NCBI GenBank assembly: GCA_011048835.1
Contig: DSDF01000033.1
Span: forward strand, 1 to 48,616
Source of the DNA: Methanoculleus sp.
Lineage (GTDB): Archaea; Halobacteriota; Methanomicrobia; Methanomicrobiales; Methanomicrobiaceae
Direction: 5' to 3'
DNA length: 48,616 bases
Positions 30,021 through 37,449 of this stretch are shown one piece after another. The translations under genes and the position numbers were made by a program. How positions within the stretch are numbered: position 1 is the stretch's first letter; each line of letters starts with the position of its first letter. The notes under the pieces were generated by a model. It searched no databases. It was not told where the DNA came from and saw only the letters and a program-made list of their open reading frames with translations.

Positions 30021-30030
30021 TCTTATATTT
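30021..30030 (+). promoter_or_regulatory. TATA box of tRNA-Ala
   Basis: TCTTATATTT lies about 30 bp before the tRNA 5' end at 30056, so the transcript would start at or just before the mature tRNA. Confidence 0.55.
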
Positions 30031-30055
30031 GATCAGGCACAACATGTGTGTGCAC

Positions 30056-30127
30056 GGGCCGATAGATCAGGGGAAGATCGCTACCTTGGCATGGTAGAGG
30101 CCGCGGGTTCAATTCCCGCTCGGTCCA
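30056..30127 (+). tRNA. tRNA-Ala (GGC)
   Basis: Acceptor GGGCCGA pairs with TCGGTCC and contains the G3-U70 wobble that identifies alanine tRNA; A73 follows. D stem is GATC/GATC, anticodon stem CTACC/GGTAG with loop TTGGCAT (anticodon GGC), and the T arm is GCGGG-TTCAATT-CCCGC. 72 nt, no intron, CCA not encoded. Confidence 0.95.
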
Positions 30128-30129
30128 TC

Positions 30130-30175
30130 CTATTTTCTGAAATAACTATTATCGCAGGCTGAATTTCAGAAATAG
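30130..30175. repeat. AT-rich inverted repeat just after tRNA-Ala
   Basis: CTATTTTCTGAAAT (from 30130) and ATTTCAGAAATAG (to 30175) form a stem of 13 pairs with a single bulged T and a loop of about 18 bases. It begins 3 bases after the tRNA. It could be a processing or termination hairpin; the symmetric sequence could also be a protein site. Confidence 0.55.
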
Positions 30176-30302
30176 CGTCTCTGGTGAACGCATATATGAA
30201 TCCAGAGGCATTACTGGGGTTTTTTCAGGAAGTCGTGGACGTCGGGCGTCACGGTGATGGGGAGCCGCCATCGTCTCTTCAGCGGCCCCGTGACCTGCCC
30301 CC

Positions 30303-31544
30303 TCACTGCTCAGGCTCGAGCAGGTGCTTCATCAATTTCATCGCGCAGAAATCCCCGCACATCGTGCAGCGGTCGTCTTCTGCCGCCAGCCTTCGTGCCC
30401 GCTCGCTATCGAAGGAACCGTCAATCTGGCCCGCTTTGTCGAATTTCGCCCGTCGCAGGGCCATTGTCCGATCCTGACCATCCATGCCGTATTTGACCGT
30501 GTCACCGATATGGGCTGCAATTTTGCAGGCAATCAGCCCCTCTTTGACATGCTCCGGTGATGGCAGCCCGAGATGTTCGGCAGGGGTGATAGAGCAGAGG
30601 TAATCTGCTCCGGCGGCGCTGGCGGCACTTGCCCCCGCGCAGGCTGCACTATGATCGTAGCCGAGGGCGATGTCGGTGGGGAGCGGGCCGGCGACAAAGA
30701 GGGGGAACGCGGACTGTTCTTTATAATACCGCACCTGCTCGGCAATCCGATCGAAGCGGATATGCCCGCCCGCCCCCTCGATGATAACCTGGACGCCATG
30801 CTGGTGCGCATATCGTGCAATCTCAACGTTCTGCCTGATCTCTTCCCTGTGGGCTCTGTCCCACCCATCGTGGATGCAGCCGCTCCTAGCGGTATTTCCG
30901 ACGGAAAGTACGATGTCGTGCTTTGCAAAGATTTCGATTATCTCGTCAATATGATCGATAAACGGATTTTCACACCTGTTCCTGTGCATAAAAACGCTCG
31001 TGATAGAACCGCCTTTTGAGACCACGCCCATGATCCGCCTTCTCTTTTTCAGGAGATCGAGCACGCCGGCGGTGACGCAGTGGAGAACCATCGAGCTCAC
31101 ACCCTCTGCCGCTTGCCGCCGGATCGTCGCGATGATCTCCTCCACGGATATCGTTCCCAGGCCGATCTCGGCAGCAGTCTGGTATATCGGTACCGTGGTT
31201 ATCGGAAGGGTCGTGTGCTGCATGATCGCCCGGCGGATTGCCGGAATGTCTCCGCCCATCGAGAGGTCGGAGAGGGTATCCGCACCGAATTTTTCCGCAA
31301 TCAGCGCTTTTTTCACCTCTTCGCCGGGGGAGATGCTGAGGTTCGACGTTCCGAGGTTCACATTGACTTTGGTTCGGAGCCCGGATCCGATACCGACGCT
31401 GCGGTCTCCCCTTTGCATGATAACGACGCTGCCGTCGGCTATCCTCCTGCACAGGAGCGCAGGATCGATCCCTTCGCCGTCAGCCACCGCCTTCATCTGC
31501 GGCGTCACGGTGCCTGCTGTTGCGGATTCGACAAGTGTTGCCAT
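30303..31544 (-). CDS. thiC: Phosphomethylpyrimidine synthase ThiC
   Basis: Radical SAM enzyme that rearranges aminoimidazole ribotide to the pyrimidine precursor of thiamine. TIM-barrel motifs NVNLGTS, TLSDLSMGGD, VPIYQT, IEGAGGH and GADYLCSITPAEHLGLP match ThiC, and the C-terminal cluster motif is CTMCGDFC, that is C-x2-C-x3-C rather than the usual C-x2-C-x4-C. ATG 31544 gives 413 residues; the frame upstream shows no family similarity. GGGGAG stands about 12 bases before the start. No thiamine riboswitch is seen upstream. Confidence 0.92.
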   Translation of the reverse strand: MATLVESATAGTVTPQMKAVADGEGIDPALLCRRIADGSVVIMQRGDRSVGIGSGLRTKVNVNLGTSNLSISPGEEVKKALIAEKFGADTLSDLSMGGDIPAIRRAIMQHTTLPITTVPIYQTAAEIGLGTISVEEIIATIRRQAAEGVSSMVLHCVTAGVLDLLKKRRRIMGVVSKGGSITSVFMHRNRCENPFIDHIDEIIEIFAKHDIVLSVGNTARSGCIHDGWDRAHREEIRQNVEIARYAHQHGVQVIIEGAGGHIRFDRIAEQVRYYKEQSAFPLFVAGPLPTDIALGYDHSAACAGASAASAAGADYLCSITPAEHLGLPSPEHVKEGLIACKIAAHIGDTVKYGMDGQDRTMALRRAKFDKAGQIDGSFDSERARRLAAEDDRCTMCGDFCAMKLMKHLLEPEQ

Positions 31545-31876
31545 ATCTGTCGGGCTCCCCGGAATGTTTCCTGAGTCTTCGATGCCGGACACAATAAAGG
31601 TTGGCGCACGGCGGTGGCAACAACGTTCAGGAGGTGGGGCACCACCCCGTGCCGTTCCGGCACCCGGTCTCGGTTCAGCCAGACCCGCTCCCCCGGCATA
31701 CACGTCGGGGGCCAGGTGTGGGTGGATCCGGGCGCCGGGAACACCCGCAAGCGCAATCGGCACCGCTGCCCATCAGCCCAGCAGGATCCTGCTCCAGAGC
31801 CCGACGGCCCGCAGCGGCAGCGCGGTGTTCCGCGCAAGACGCTCAGGGGATTGCAGGCCACTGGATCCGCATCCCC
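31545..31876. other. GC-rich gap of about 330 bp with small hairpins
   Basis: No convincing gene on either strand. Two perfect small hairpins stand close together, GGTGG/CCACC (31633-31646) and GTGCCG/CGGCAC (31649-31663). A CTTTATTG element on the minus strand near 31592-31600 may be the thiC TATA box. The remainder is GC-rich and unassigned. Confidence 0.35.
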
Positions 31877-32940
31877 TCACAGCACCAGGTACTCGAAGAT
31901 CGCGAAGCCGAACTCCAGCGCGATCAGGATGATAATCACCCACTCGAGGAAGTACGAGTGCTGGATGCGCACTTCGTCGGAGAGCATCGAGTAGTTGTCC
32001 CTGAGCATCTCGATCTTTCTGGTGACGCTCTCGCTCCACTGGTCGGCGCGAAACACCGAAAGCGCCTTCGCATACACCCTGGCGTAGTGGATATCCTCGG
32101 TGACCTTGATCAGGTTGTTGACCTTCTCGATCACGTCGGTAATCTCGGCGTTGGTCTCCATGACCCGGCCCATGATGGTGTGGTACTGGTTCATGCGCCG
32201 GAACCACGACATCCGGTCGGCGTGCTCGATATCGTCGAACATCTTCTCCACCTGCCGCATGAGGAGCCGGTCGTAGTAGCGGAGCTCGAATACCTGCACG
32301 TTGGCGTACTCGAGGAGATCGAGCAGGTCGTTGGGGGGTTCCGGGCTGCAGATGAGGGAGCTGTCGTAGGAGAGAATGATCCGGTCCTGCAGGCTGTAGC
32401 TCAGGGTGTACTTGAGCGTCTCCTCCCTGACCTGCGCGGCCACGGGGGTGGCGTCGCCGAGGAGGAGCGGCAGGGGGTCCGCCGGGTCGTCCATTCTGTC
32501 GGTGGTAAAAATCGTATAATCTTCAAAGAAGTCCGTCTCGGCGTTCAGGCCGCTGATATGCGCGGAAAGGATCTGCTGGATCGATCCGAGGCCCTCCTCG
32601 AACAGGGGGTCCAGCCCCTGCTGTGCCGCGAATGCCAGGCCGAACCTCTCGAGATCGCCGGGCTGCGCCCCGGGATTTTCGAAGACAAAACAGAGGCTGA
32701 TGACCCCGATGTCATAGAGCCGCACGAATGCCGCCATGTCGATGACGCTGCCGTCTTGTTCGGCCCGGACGGGATCCATCCTCCACTGGAGGGGGGCGAC
32801 GCCATCAGGATCGATCTCGGCTTGATGCGCTCGAATGCAGGCCTCGAGGTGGGTATGTTCCGGGCCAGCGCCTCCTGCAGGCGGTCGAGGTCGAGGTCCC
32901 TTCCTGTATCGTACATCCGGTAGAAACGGACTGTGAACAT
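31877..32940 (-). pseudogene. RMD1/DUF155 family membrane-anchored protein, frameshifted
   Basis: Two adjacent frames together make one protein of the RMD1/YagE (DUF155) family, whose mitochondrial members stabilise membrane-associated translation; archaeal function is unknown. The N-terminal frame starts at ATG 32940 (MFTVRFYRMYDTGR...) and runs to about 32797. The C-terminal frame holds the family core LRYYDRLLMRQVEKMF, the coiled segment up to IEMLRDNYSML, and one C-terminal membrane helix at HSYFLEWVIIILIALEFGF. The frames meet at a run of six G (32791-32796); one extra base would give an uninterrupted 354-residue protein. Sequencing error, recent mutation or slippage are all possible. 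The TATA box is at 32993-33002. Confidence 0.8.
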
Positions 32941-32992
32941 TCCAGAAGTCTCCCTGAAGGGGTGAATTTCCCGTACAGTATTGGAGATGGAT

Positions 32993-33002
32993 GATTTATA
33001 CT
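32993..33002 (-). promoter_or_regulatory. TATA box of the RMD1-family gene
   Basis: Minus-strand AGTATAAATC lies about 57 bp before ATG 32940, predicting a leader of about 30 bases that contains GGGAG about 9 bases before the start. A live promoter argues that the gene is, or recently was, expressed. Confidence 0.5.
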
Positions 33003-33196
33003 ATTGGAGGAGCGCAGTGCGCTGACCGTCGCACCCACCCTTCCGGCCCGGGTGTTCCGTCATGGTGCGGGTATTTCTGCTCTCGTGCGGGGTCGGCCGA
33101 TTACGCCCGCGCACCGTCCCGCAAATCCACCCGGCATGTATATGGGTAATTCCGGATGGTTTTTTGTCTCTCGTGGTGACATTGTACTGATGCGTT

Positions 33197-33826
33197 GTGG
33201 GTGTTAGAGAATGGATTGTCCCTCAGGAAAAGTTGTTTTTTGATCTCTTCGAGAAACAGGCAGCAGTACTGGTCGAGGCCTCCGATCATCTCGTTTCAAT
33301 GATCGAGGACTACCGGGATATCAAAAACAAGGTGCACAAGATGAAACAGCTCGAGCACCGCGGCGACGAGATCACCCATTCGATCTACGAGCACCTCAAC
33401 CGGACCTTCATCACACCCCTCGAACCTGAGGAAATATCCAACCTCGCATCCGCGCTGGACGATATCCTCGACTATATCGACGGCACCGCCCAGCAGATGC
33501 TCGTCTACGGCATCGGCGAGACCGATGACCATATGACCGAATTTTCCAAACTGATCGCCCTCTCCGTGCTCGAGATCCAGGGGGCCATTCACGGAATCCG
33601 GGACATGAAAAACCCGAAATATATCGAGGAACGGTGCATCGAGATCAACCGCCTGGAGAACCTCGCCGACGACGTGCTCGGCCACGCCCTCAAAGAACTG
33701 TTCCAGAGCGATGATGCGATCACGATCATCAAGTTAAAGGACATCTACGAAAACCTCGAAAATGCCACCGACAAGTGTGAAGACGCCGCAAACGTACTGG
33801 GCGATATCGCCATCCGCCATTCCTGA
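33197..33826 (+). CDS. DUF47 (PhoU-like) phosphate transport accessory protein
   Basis: Cytosolic helical-bundle protein that accompanies Pit-type phosphate transporters. Opening MGVREWIVPQEKLFFDLFEKQ-type sequence, the first metal-binding-like motif MKQLEHRGDEITHSIYEHL and the second IEINRLENLADDVLGHAL are classic DUF47/PhoU repeats (E-x-x-G-D and E-N-x-A-D). 209 residues. GTG 33197 is the start, because the typical N-terminus begins directly there. The transporter follows after 5 bases, so the pair forms an operon; regulation of the permease is the usual inference. Confidence 0.9.
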   Translation: MGVREWIVPQEKLFFDLFEKQAAVLVEASDHLVSMIEDYRDIKNKVHKMKQLEHRGDEITHSIYEHLNRTFITPLEPEEISNLASALDDILDYIDGTAQQMLVYGIGETDDHMTEFSKLIALSVLEIQGAIHGIRDMKNPKYIEERCIEINRLENLADDVLGHALKELFQSDDAITIIKLKDIYENLENATDKCEDAANVLGDIAIRHS

Positions 33827-33831
33827 GAACC

Positions 33832-35013
33832 ATGGACATCCTCGTTATTGCCGCGGGAATTCTCCTCGCTCTCCTTTTCAATTTTGTCAATGGCCTCAAT
33901 GATGCGGCAAACTCCATTGCCACCGTCATCGCCACGAAAGCCCTCTCGCCGTTCAAGGCAGTCGTCCTCGCGTCGTTTTTCAACCTGGTGGGACCGCTGG
34001 TCTTTACCACCGCCATTGCGAAGACCATCGGCAAAGGCATCGTCGATCCCCTCTTCCTCACCCCCCATGTCCTCCTCGCTGCGATGTTCGGCGCGGTGCT
34101 CTGGGTCTTTCTGTCATCCTGGTTCGGTATTCCCGTGTCCAGCAGTCATGCCCTCATCGGCGGCCTGCTCGGGGCGGGAGCTGCGGTCGGGGGGGCCGAA
34201 GCAATTCTCTGGCCTGCGGTGGAACTGGTCCGGCAGGTCGTGGTGTACGCCCTCCTCGGGGGCGTCCTCGTTGCCGCCGCCTATGGCCTGCTGCGGTGGT
34301 GGAAAGACGGAGAATGGAAAAACACGGTGGGCATCGGGTTCGTCACGGGAGTCTCCCTCACCGTCCCCCTTCTCATCATCACGGGCCTCGTGGAGATCAA
34401 GGGGATCTTCGCCGTGGTGCTGTTCATCCTGGTGTCCCCGATGCTTGGATTCGTCGCCGCCTTTGTGTTCGGGCTGCTCATCATGCGCGTCTTTTCTTCC
34501 GCAAACCCGACCCGGTTAAACCGCGCCTTCAAACCCTTACAGATTGTTGCGGGGTCGTTTCAGGCCATCGGCCACGGTTCGAACGACGCCCAGAACGCCA
34601 TGGGGGTCATCACCGCCATTCTTGTGTCCGCCGGGATCCTTTCGGATTTCACGGTTCCCCTGTGGGTGATTCTGGTGTCCTGCGGCGCCATCGCGCTGGG
34701 AACGCTCCTCGGCGGGTGGCGCGTGGTCGACAAGATGGCAAACAAGATCACCAAGATCCGGCCGTACCAGGGATTCTCGGCGTCGACAGCGGGGGGCGGG
34801 GTGCTCTCGCTCATGACCGCGTTCGGCGTCCCCGTCTCCACCACCCACGCGATGACCGGATCCATCATGGGGGTGGGGTCGACGCGAGGGTATTCCGCGG
34901 TCAAGTGGGGGATCGTGCGCGAGATCGTCGCGGCCTGGATCCTGACCATCCCCGCATCCGCCGTGGTGGCAGGGATCTGTTATATTCTCTATGCGAGCGT
35001 GCTGCTGCCCTGA
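33832..35013 (+). CDS. pit: Inorganic phosphate transporter, Pit family
   Basis: Proton- or sodium-coupled low-affinity phosphate permease. The duplicated family signature is present: FVNGLNDAANSIATVIATKAL in the N-terminal half and GHGSNDAQNAMGVITAIL in the C-terminal half, with SSSHALIGGLLGAG and STTHAMTGSIMGVG as the matching re-entrant segments. About ten to eleven membrane segments in 393 residues. Cotranscribed with the DUF47 gene. Its stop codon directly abuts the stop codon of nth on the other strand, with no bases between. Confidence 0.94.
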   Translation: MDILVIAAGILLALLFNFVNGLNDAANSIATVIATKALSPFKAVVLASFFNLVGPLVFTTAIAKTIGKGIVDPLFLTPHVLLAAMFGAVLWVFLSSWFGIPVSSSHALIGGLLGAGAAVGGAEAILWPAVELVRQVVVYALLGGVLVAAAYGLLRWWKDGEWKNTVGIGFVTGVSLTVPLLIITGLVEIKGIFAVVLFILVSPMLGFVAAFVFGLLIMRVFSSANPTRLNRAFKPLQIVAGSFQAIGHGSNDAQNAMGVITAILVSAGILSDFTVPLWVILVSCGAIALGTLLGGWRVVDKMANKITKIRPYQGFSASTAGGGVLSLMTAFGVPVSTTHAMTGSIMGVGSTRGYSAVKWGIVREIVAAWILTIPASAVVAGICYILYASVLLP

Positions 35014-35664
35014 TCACACGCCTTTCGTTTCCCGGAAATAGCGGCAGCGAGCGCGGACGATGCAGCGCTCGCATGCCGGGTTCCGGGCTTTGCAGACGTT
35101 CCGCCCGTGCAGGATGAAGAGGGAGTTGATCATCTTCCAGCACGCACCGGGAAAGACGGCCATCAGGTCGCGCTCGATCCGGTCGGCGTCGGTGTGGTCG
35201 GTGAGACCGAGGCGGCGGGAGACCCGTTTGACGTGGGTGTCCACGGCGATCCCCTCGTGGATGCCGAGGGCGTGGCTTTGGACGATGTTAGCGGTTTTCC
35301 GGCCGACGCCGGGGATGGTGAGGAGGTCTTCCATGGTCGACGGCACCCTGCCGCCGAACTCCTCCGCCACCGCCGCGGCCGCGGCTTTGATGGTCTTTGC
35401 CTTGGTGCGGTAGAGGCCGATCCTGTGCAGGATCCTCTCGAGATCCTGCCGGTCAGCCGATGCCAGCGCCTCCGGCGTCGGGTACCGGGTAAAGAGCGTC
35501 TCCCGGATCTCGTTGACCGCCCGGTCGGTTGTCTGTGCGGAGAGAATGGTGAGGATGAGGGACTGGAAGGGGTTTTCAAAATGGATGAACGTGCGGGGCT
35601 CTTTTCCTGCGGCGTATTCTGTTGCGAGGGCGCGATAGATGGCGCAGGCGTCGTCCCGTCTCAT
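35014..35664 (-). CDS. nth: Endonuclease III
   Basis: Bifunctional DNA glycosylase/lyase for oxidised pyrimidines. Helix-hairpin-helix LLTIPGVGRKTANIV carries the catalytic K123, and the conserved aspartate is D142 in VDTHVKRV. The C-terminal 4Fe-4S cluster is complete: C191, C198, C201, C207 in the C-x6-C-x2-C-x5-C pattern. 216 residues. The ATG at 35664 lies only 4 bases after the 3' end of tRNA-Pro on the same strand, so the two probably share a transcript and 3' processing of the tRNA would leave an almost leaderless nth message. Confidence 0.94.
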   Translation of the reverse strand: MRRDDACAIYRALATEYAAGKEPRTFIHFENPFQSLILTILSAQTTDRAVNEIRETLFTRYPTPEALASADRQDLERILHRIGLYRTKAKTIKAAAAAVAEEFGGRVPSTMEDLLTIPGVGRKTANIVQSHALGIHEGIAVDTHVKRVSRRLGLTDHTDADRIERDLMAVFPGACWKMINSLFILHGRNVCKARNPACERCIVRARCRYFRETKGV

Positions 35665-35668
35665 GATA

Positions 35669-35743
35669 TGGGGCAGGGCAGATTCGAACTGCCGTCAAAG
35701 CGTCCCAAACGCTCTAGGATGGACCAGGCTACCCTACTGCCCC
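35669..35743 (-). tRNA. tRNA-Pro (TGG)
   Basis: Acceptor GGGGCAG (35743-35737) pairs with CTGCCCC (35676-35670), with A73 at 35669. The anticodon loop TTTGGGA gives anticodon TGG on a GAGCG/CGCTT stem, and the T arm is GGCAG-TTCGAAT-CTGCC. 75 nt, no intron, CCA not encoded. nth begins 4 bases downstream. Confidence 0.95.
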
Positions 35744-35780
35744 GTATGTCATCAAGTATGCGCATGCCCGTTAAAAATAC

Positions 35781-36503
35781 TTAACGTCTCCCGTCTCCCG
35801 ATATGGAGAGCGGATTCCGGTCGGTTTCGCTGACCACGGTCCCCGAGAAGGTGCCCTGCAGGACCGCCGTTTTCAGGGTCTCCGGGTCGCGCCCGTCGAT
35901 TACCACGAGCGGGATGCCGCTGCGCTGGATGACCTTGGCGGCGACGATGTCGATGACCGTATTGGCCCCCGCATCGAGACGCGAGCCGATGATGATGCGG
36001 AGCAGCTCGTCCCGCGTCAGGTGCTCAAAACGGCGGGCATCCGGAACTTTTTTGGGATCCGCGCTGTAAATGCCGTCCACCGAGGTCGCATTGATCATGA
36101 CATCGGCATGCACACTCTCGGCGAGCACCGCGGACACGGCATCGGTGGTCTGCGCCGGGGTGACGCCTCCCATGACCACGATCCTGCCCTGCCCGGAGAA
36201 CATGCGCGCCTCCTCGTAATTCGTGGCGATTTTCGGGTAGGCTGCATCCCCGAGCGCCCCGATGAGCAGGGCGGCATTGAGGCGGGTGACGGCGATCCCC
36301 AGTTCGTCGGAGAACGCCTCGTCGATTCCCAGTTTGCGCGCCGCGGCGATGTACCTCCGGGCCTCCCCTCCGCCCCCGATCACCACGTACAATGCACACT
36401 CCCGGGAAATATCGATCAATGCCTCCCTGTAGCGCTGGATGGTATTGGATTCAAGAGACGGGACGAGGACCGAGCCACCGAGTGAGAGCACAATGGTTTT
36501 CAT
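35781..36503 (-). CDS. pyrH: UMP kinase, archaeal PyrH
   Basis: Phosphorylates UMP to UDP in pyrimidine synthesis. Amino acid kinase fold: the phosphate loop MKTIVLSLGGSVL at the N-terminus, VVIGGGGEARRYI for substrate binding, MGGVTPAQTTDAVSA, and the ATP-site motif TSVDGIYSADPKK. 240 residues, the shorter archaeal form. ATG 36503 is chosen, since the frame upstream is not family-like, and a TATA box (36529-36536) about 30 bp before it implies a leaderless message. Confidence 0.93.
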   Translation of the reverse strand: MKTIVLSLGGSVLVPSLESNTIQRYREALIDISRECALYVVIGGGGEARRYIAAARKLGIDEAFSDELGIAVTRLNAALLIGALGDAAYPKIATNYEEARMFSGQGRIVVMGGVTPAQTTDAVSAVLAESVHADVMINATSVDGIYSADPKKVPDARRFEHLTRDELLRIIIGSRLDAGANTVIDIVAAKVIQRSGIPLVVIDGRDPETLKTAVLQGTFSGTVVSETDRNPLSISGDGRR

Positions 36504-36528
36504 TCCACCTAAGTATGGCGCGGGCTGT

Positions 36529-36536
36529 GCTATATG
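36529..36536 (-). promoter_or_regulatory. TATA box of pyrH
   Basis: Minus-strand CATATAGC is centred about 30 bp upstream of ATG 36503; the predicted transcription start is close to the A of the start codon. Confidence 0.5.
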
Positions 36537-36678
36537 TGTAATGCTGCCCCGGATGCATGGATCAGGGGCGGCATGCCCACCGTAGCCTGCCCATCGGACA
36601 GCACCGGCGCCGGGCGGAGAGGGTATTTCCGGCGCCAAAAGTTACATCTCTCCGCAAAGCGACCAATTGTTTCACTGG

Positions 36679-37392
36679 ATGGAGATACCTCCCGGAATTA
36701 CGGATCTGCGGCTCGATTCTTTGAAGATCCCGGTGACCGTGCGCATCGGGGTAACCGGCCAGCGGAGCGTGAAGGATCAACCGGCCATCCGGGCCAGCCT
36801 GCGGCAGGTGTTCTCCCGCCTGGACCAGATCCTCGCCACCACCCCTCACCGGTACATCGCCCTGACCTCGCTGCTGGAGGGCGGAGACCGCCTTCTCGCA
36901 GAGGAGGTGCTTGGATGGCCCTCGCATGAGATGGAGGGGGGATCGGAGCTGCACCTCTTTCTCCCCCACTCGGCGGAGGCGTATCTCGAAGAGTGCTCCA
37001 CCCACGAGTCACGGCAGCGCTGTGAGCTGATCCTCAGGCAGGCCTCGAGGATCGAAATCTCAACGGTGAAGGAGCCCCGGGAGGCCGTCTGCGAAGATGT
37101 CGGCCGGACGATCGTCCAATCCTGCGATGTGCTGGTCGCCATCTGGGACGGCGCGTCCTCCGCGACCCGGGGCGGGACGGGGGAGATGGTCCGCTACGCA
37201 CGGGTGGTGGGCCGGTCGATTTTCTGGGTCCACCTCCGTACCGGCAAGATCGTCGAGGAGCGCCACGGGGACGGTATCCTTGAATCCCTCGAGTACCTCG
37301 ACGGCTTTAACCGGGAGCATATCGACGCGAATGTCCTGAAACAGGGCTGCATCGATCGTTTCGAGCGGTTCTCGCTCAAAGCCCGCATGTAG
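36679..37392 (+). CDS. SLOG-domain N-terminal half of an amber-interrupted membrane protein
   Basis: Rossmann-like SLOG domain: the first strand and loop VTVRIGVTGQRSV, LTSLLEGGDRLLAEEVL, and the late motif SCDVLVAIWDGASSATRGGTGEMVRYA, with FWV strand after it. In many bacteria this domain forms the N-terminus of a protein of about 550 residues that ends in membrane helices, a class predicted to sense nucleotides and act on the membrane in conflict systems. Here the frame stops at TAG 37390 and continues in the same frame into the membrane part. Start ATG 36679 is chosen over TTG 36667. No family partner such as a nucleotide cyclase is adjacent. Confidence 0.72.
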   Translation: MEIPPGITDLRLDSLKIPVTVRIGVTGQRSVKDQPAIRASLRQVFSRLDQILATTPHRYIALTSLLEGGDRLLAEEVLGWPSHEMEGGSELHLFLPHSAEAYLEECSTHESRQRCELILRQASRIEISTVKEPREAVCEDVGRTIVQSCDVLVAIWDGASSATRGGTGEMVRYARVVGRSIFWVHLRTGKIVEERHGDGILESLEYLDGFNREHIDANVLKQGCIDRFERFSLKARM

Positions 37393-37449
37393 GGCCTTGC
37401 AGGCGACATCCTCAACCCGCTGGGAGAGACGCTCCTGCCCCACTTCGTG

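Noticed and set aside
31545-31620. Thiamine pyrophosphate riboswitch before thiC
   Set aside because: No CTGAGA/ACCTGA-type core in the expected place; the likely leader is too short.
37390-37392. TAG in the SLOG gene read as pyrrolysine
   Set aside because: TAG serves as the ordinary stop of other genes here (cbiO, the YjbQ gene and the DNA methyltransferase), no pyrrolysine genes are visible, and the trait is not known for Methanomicrobiales.
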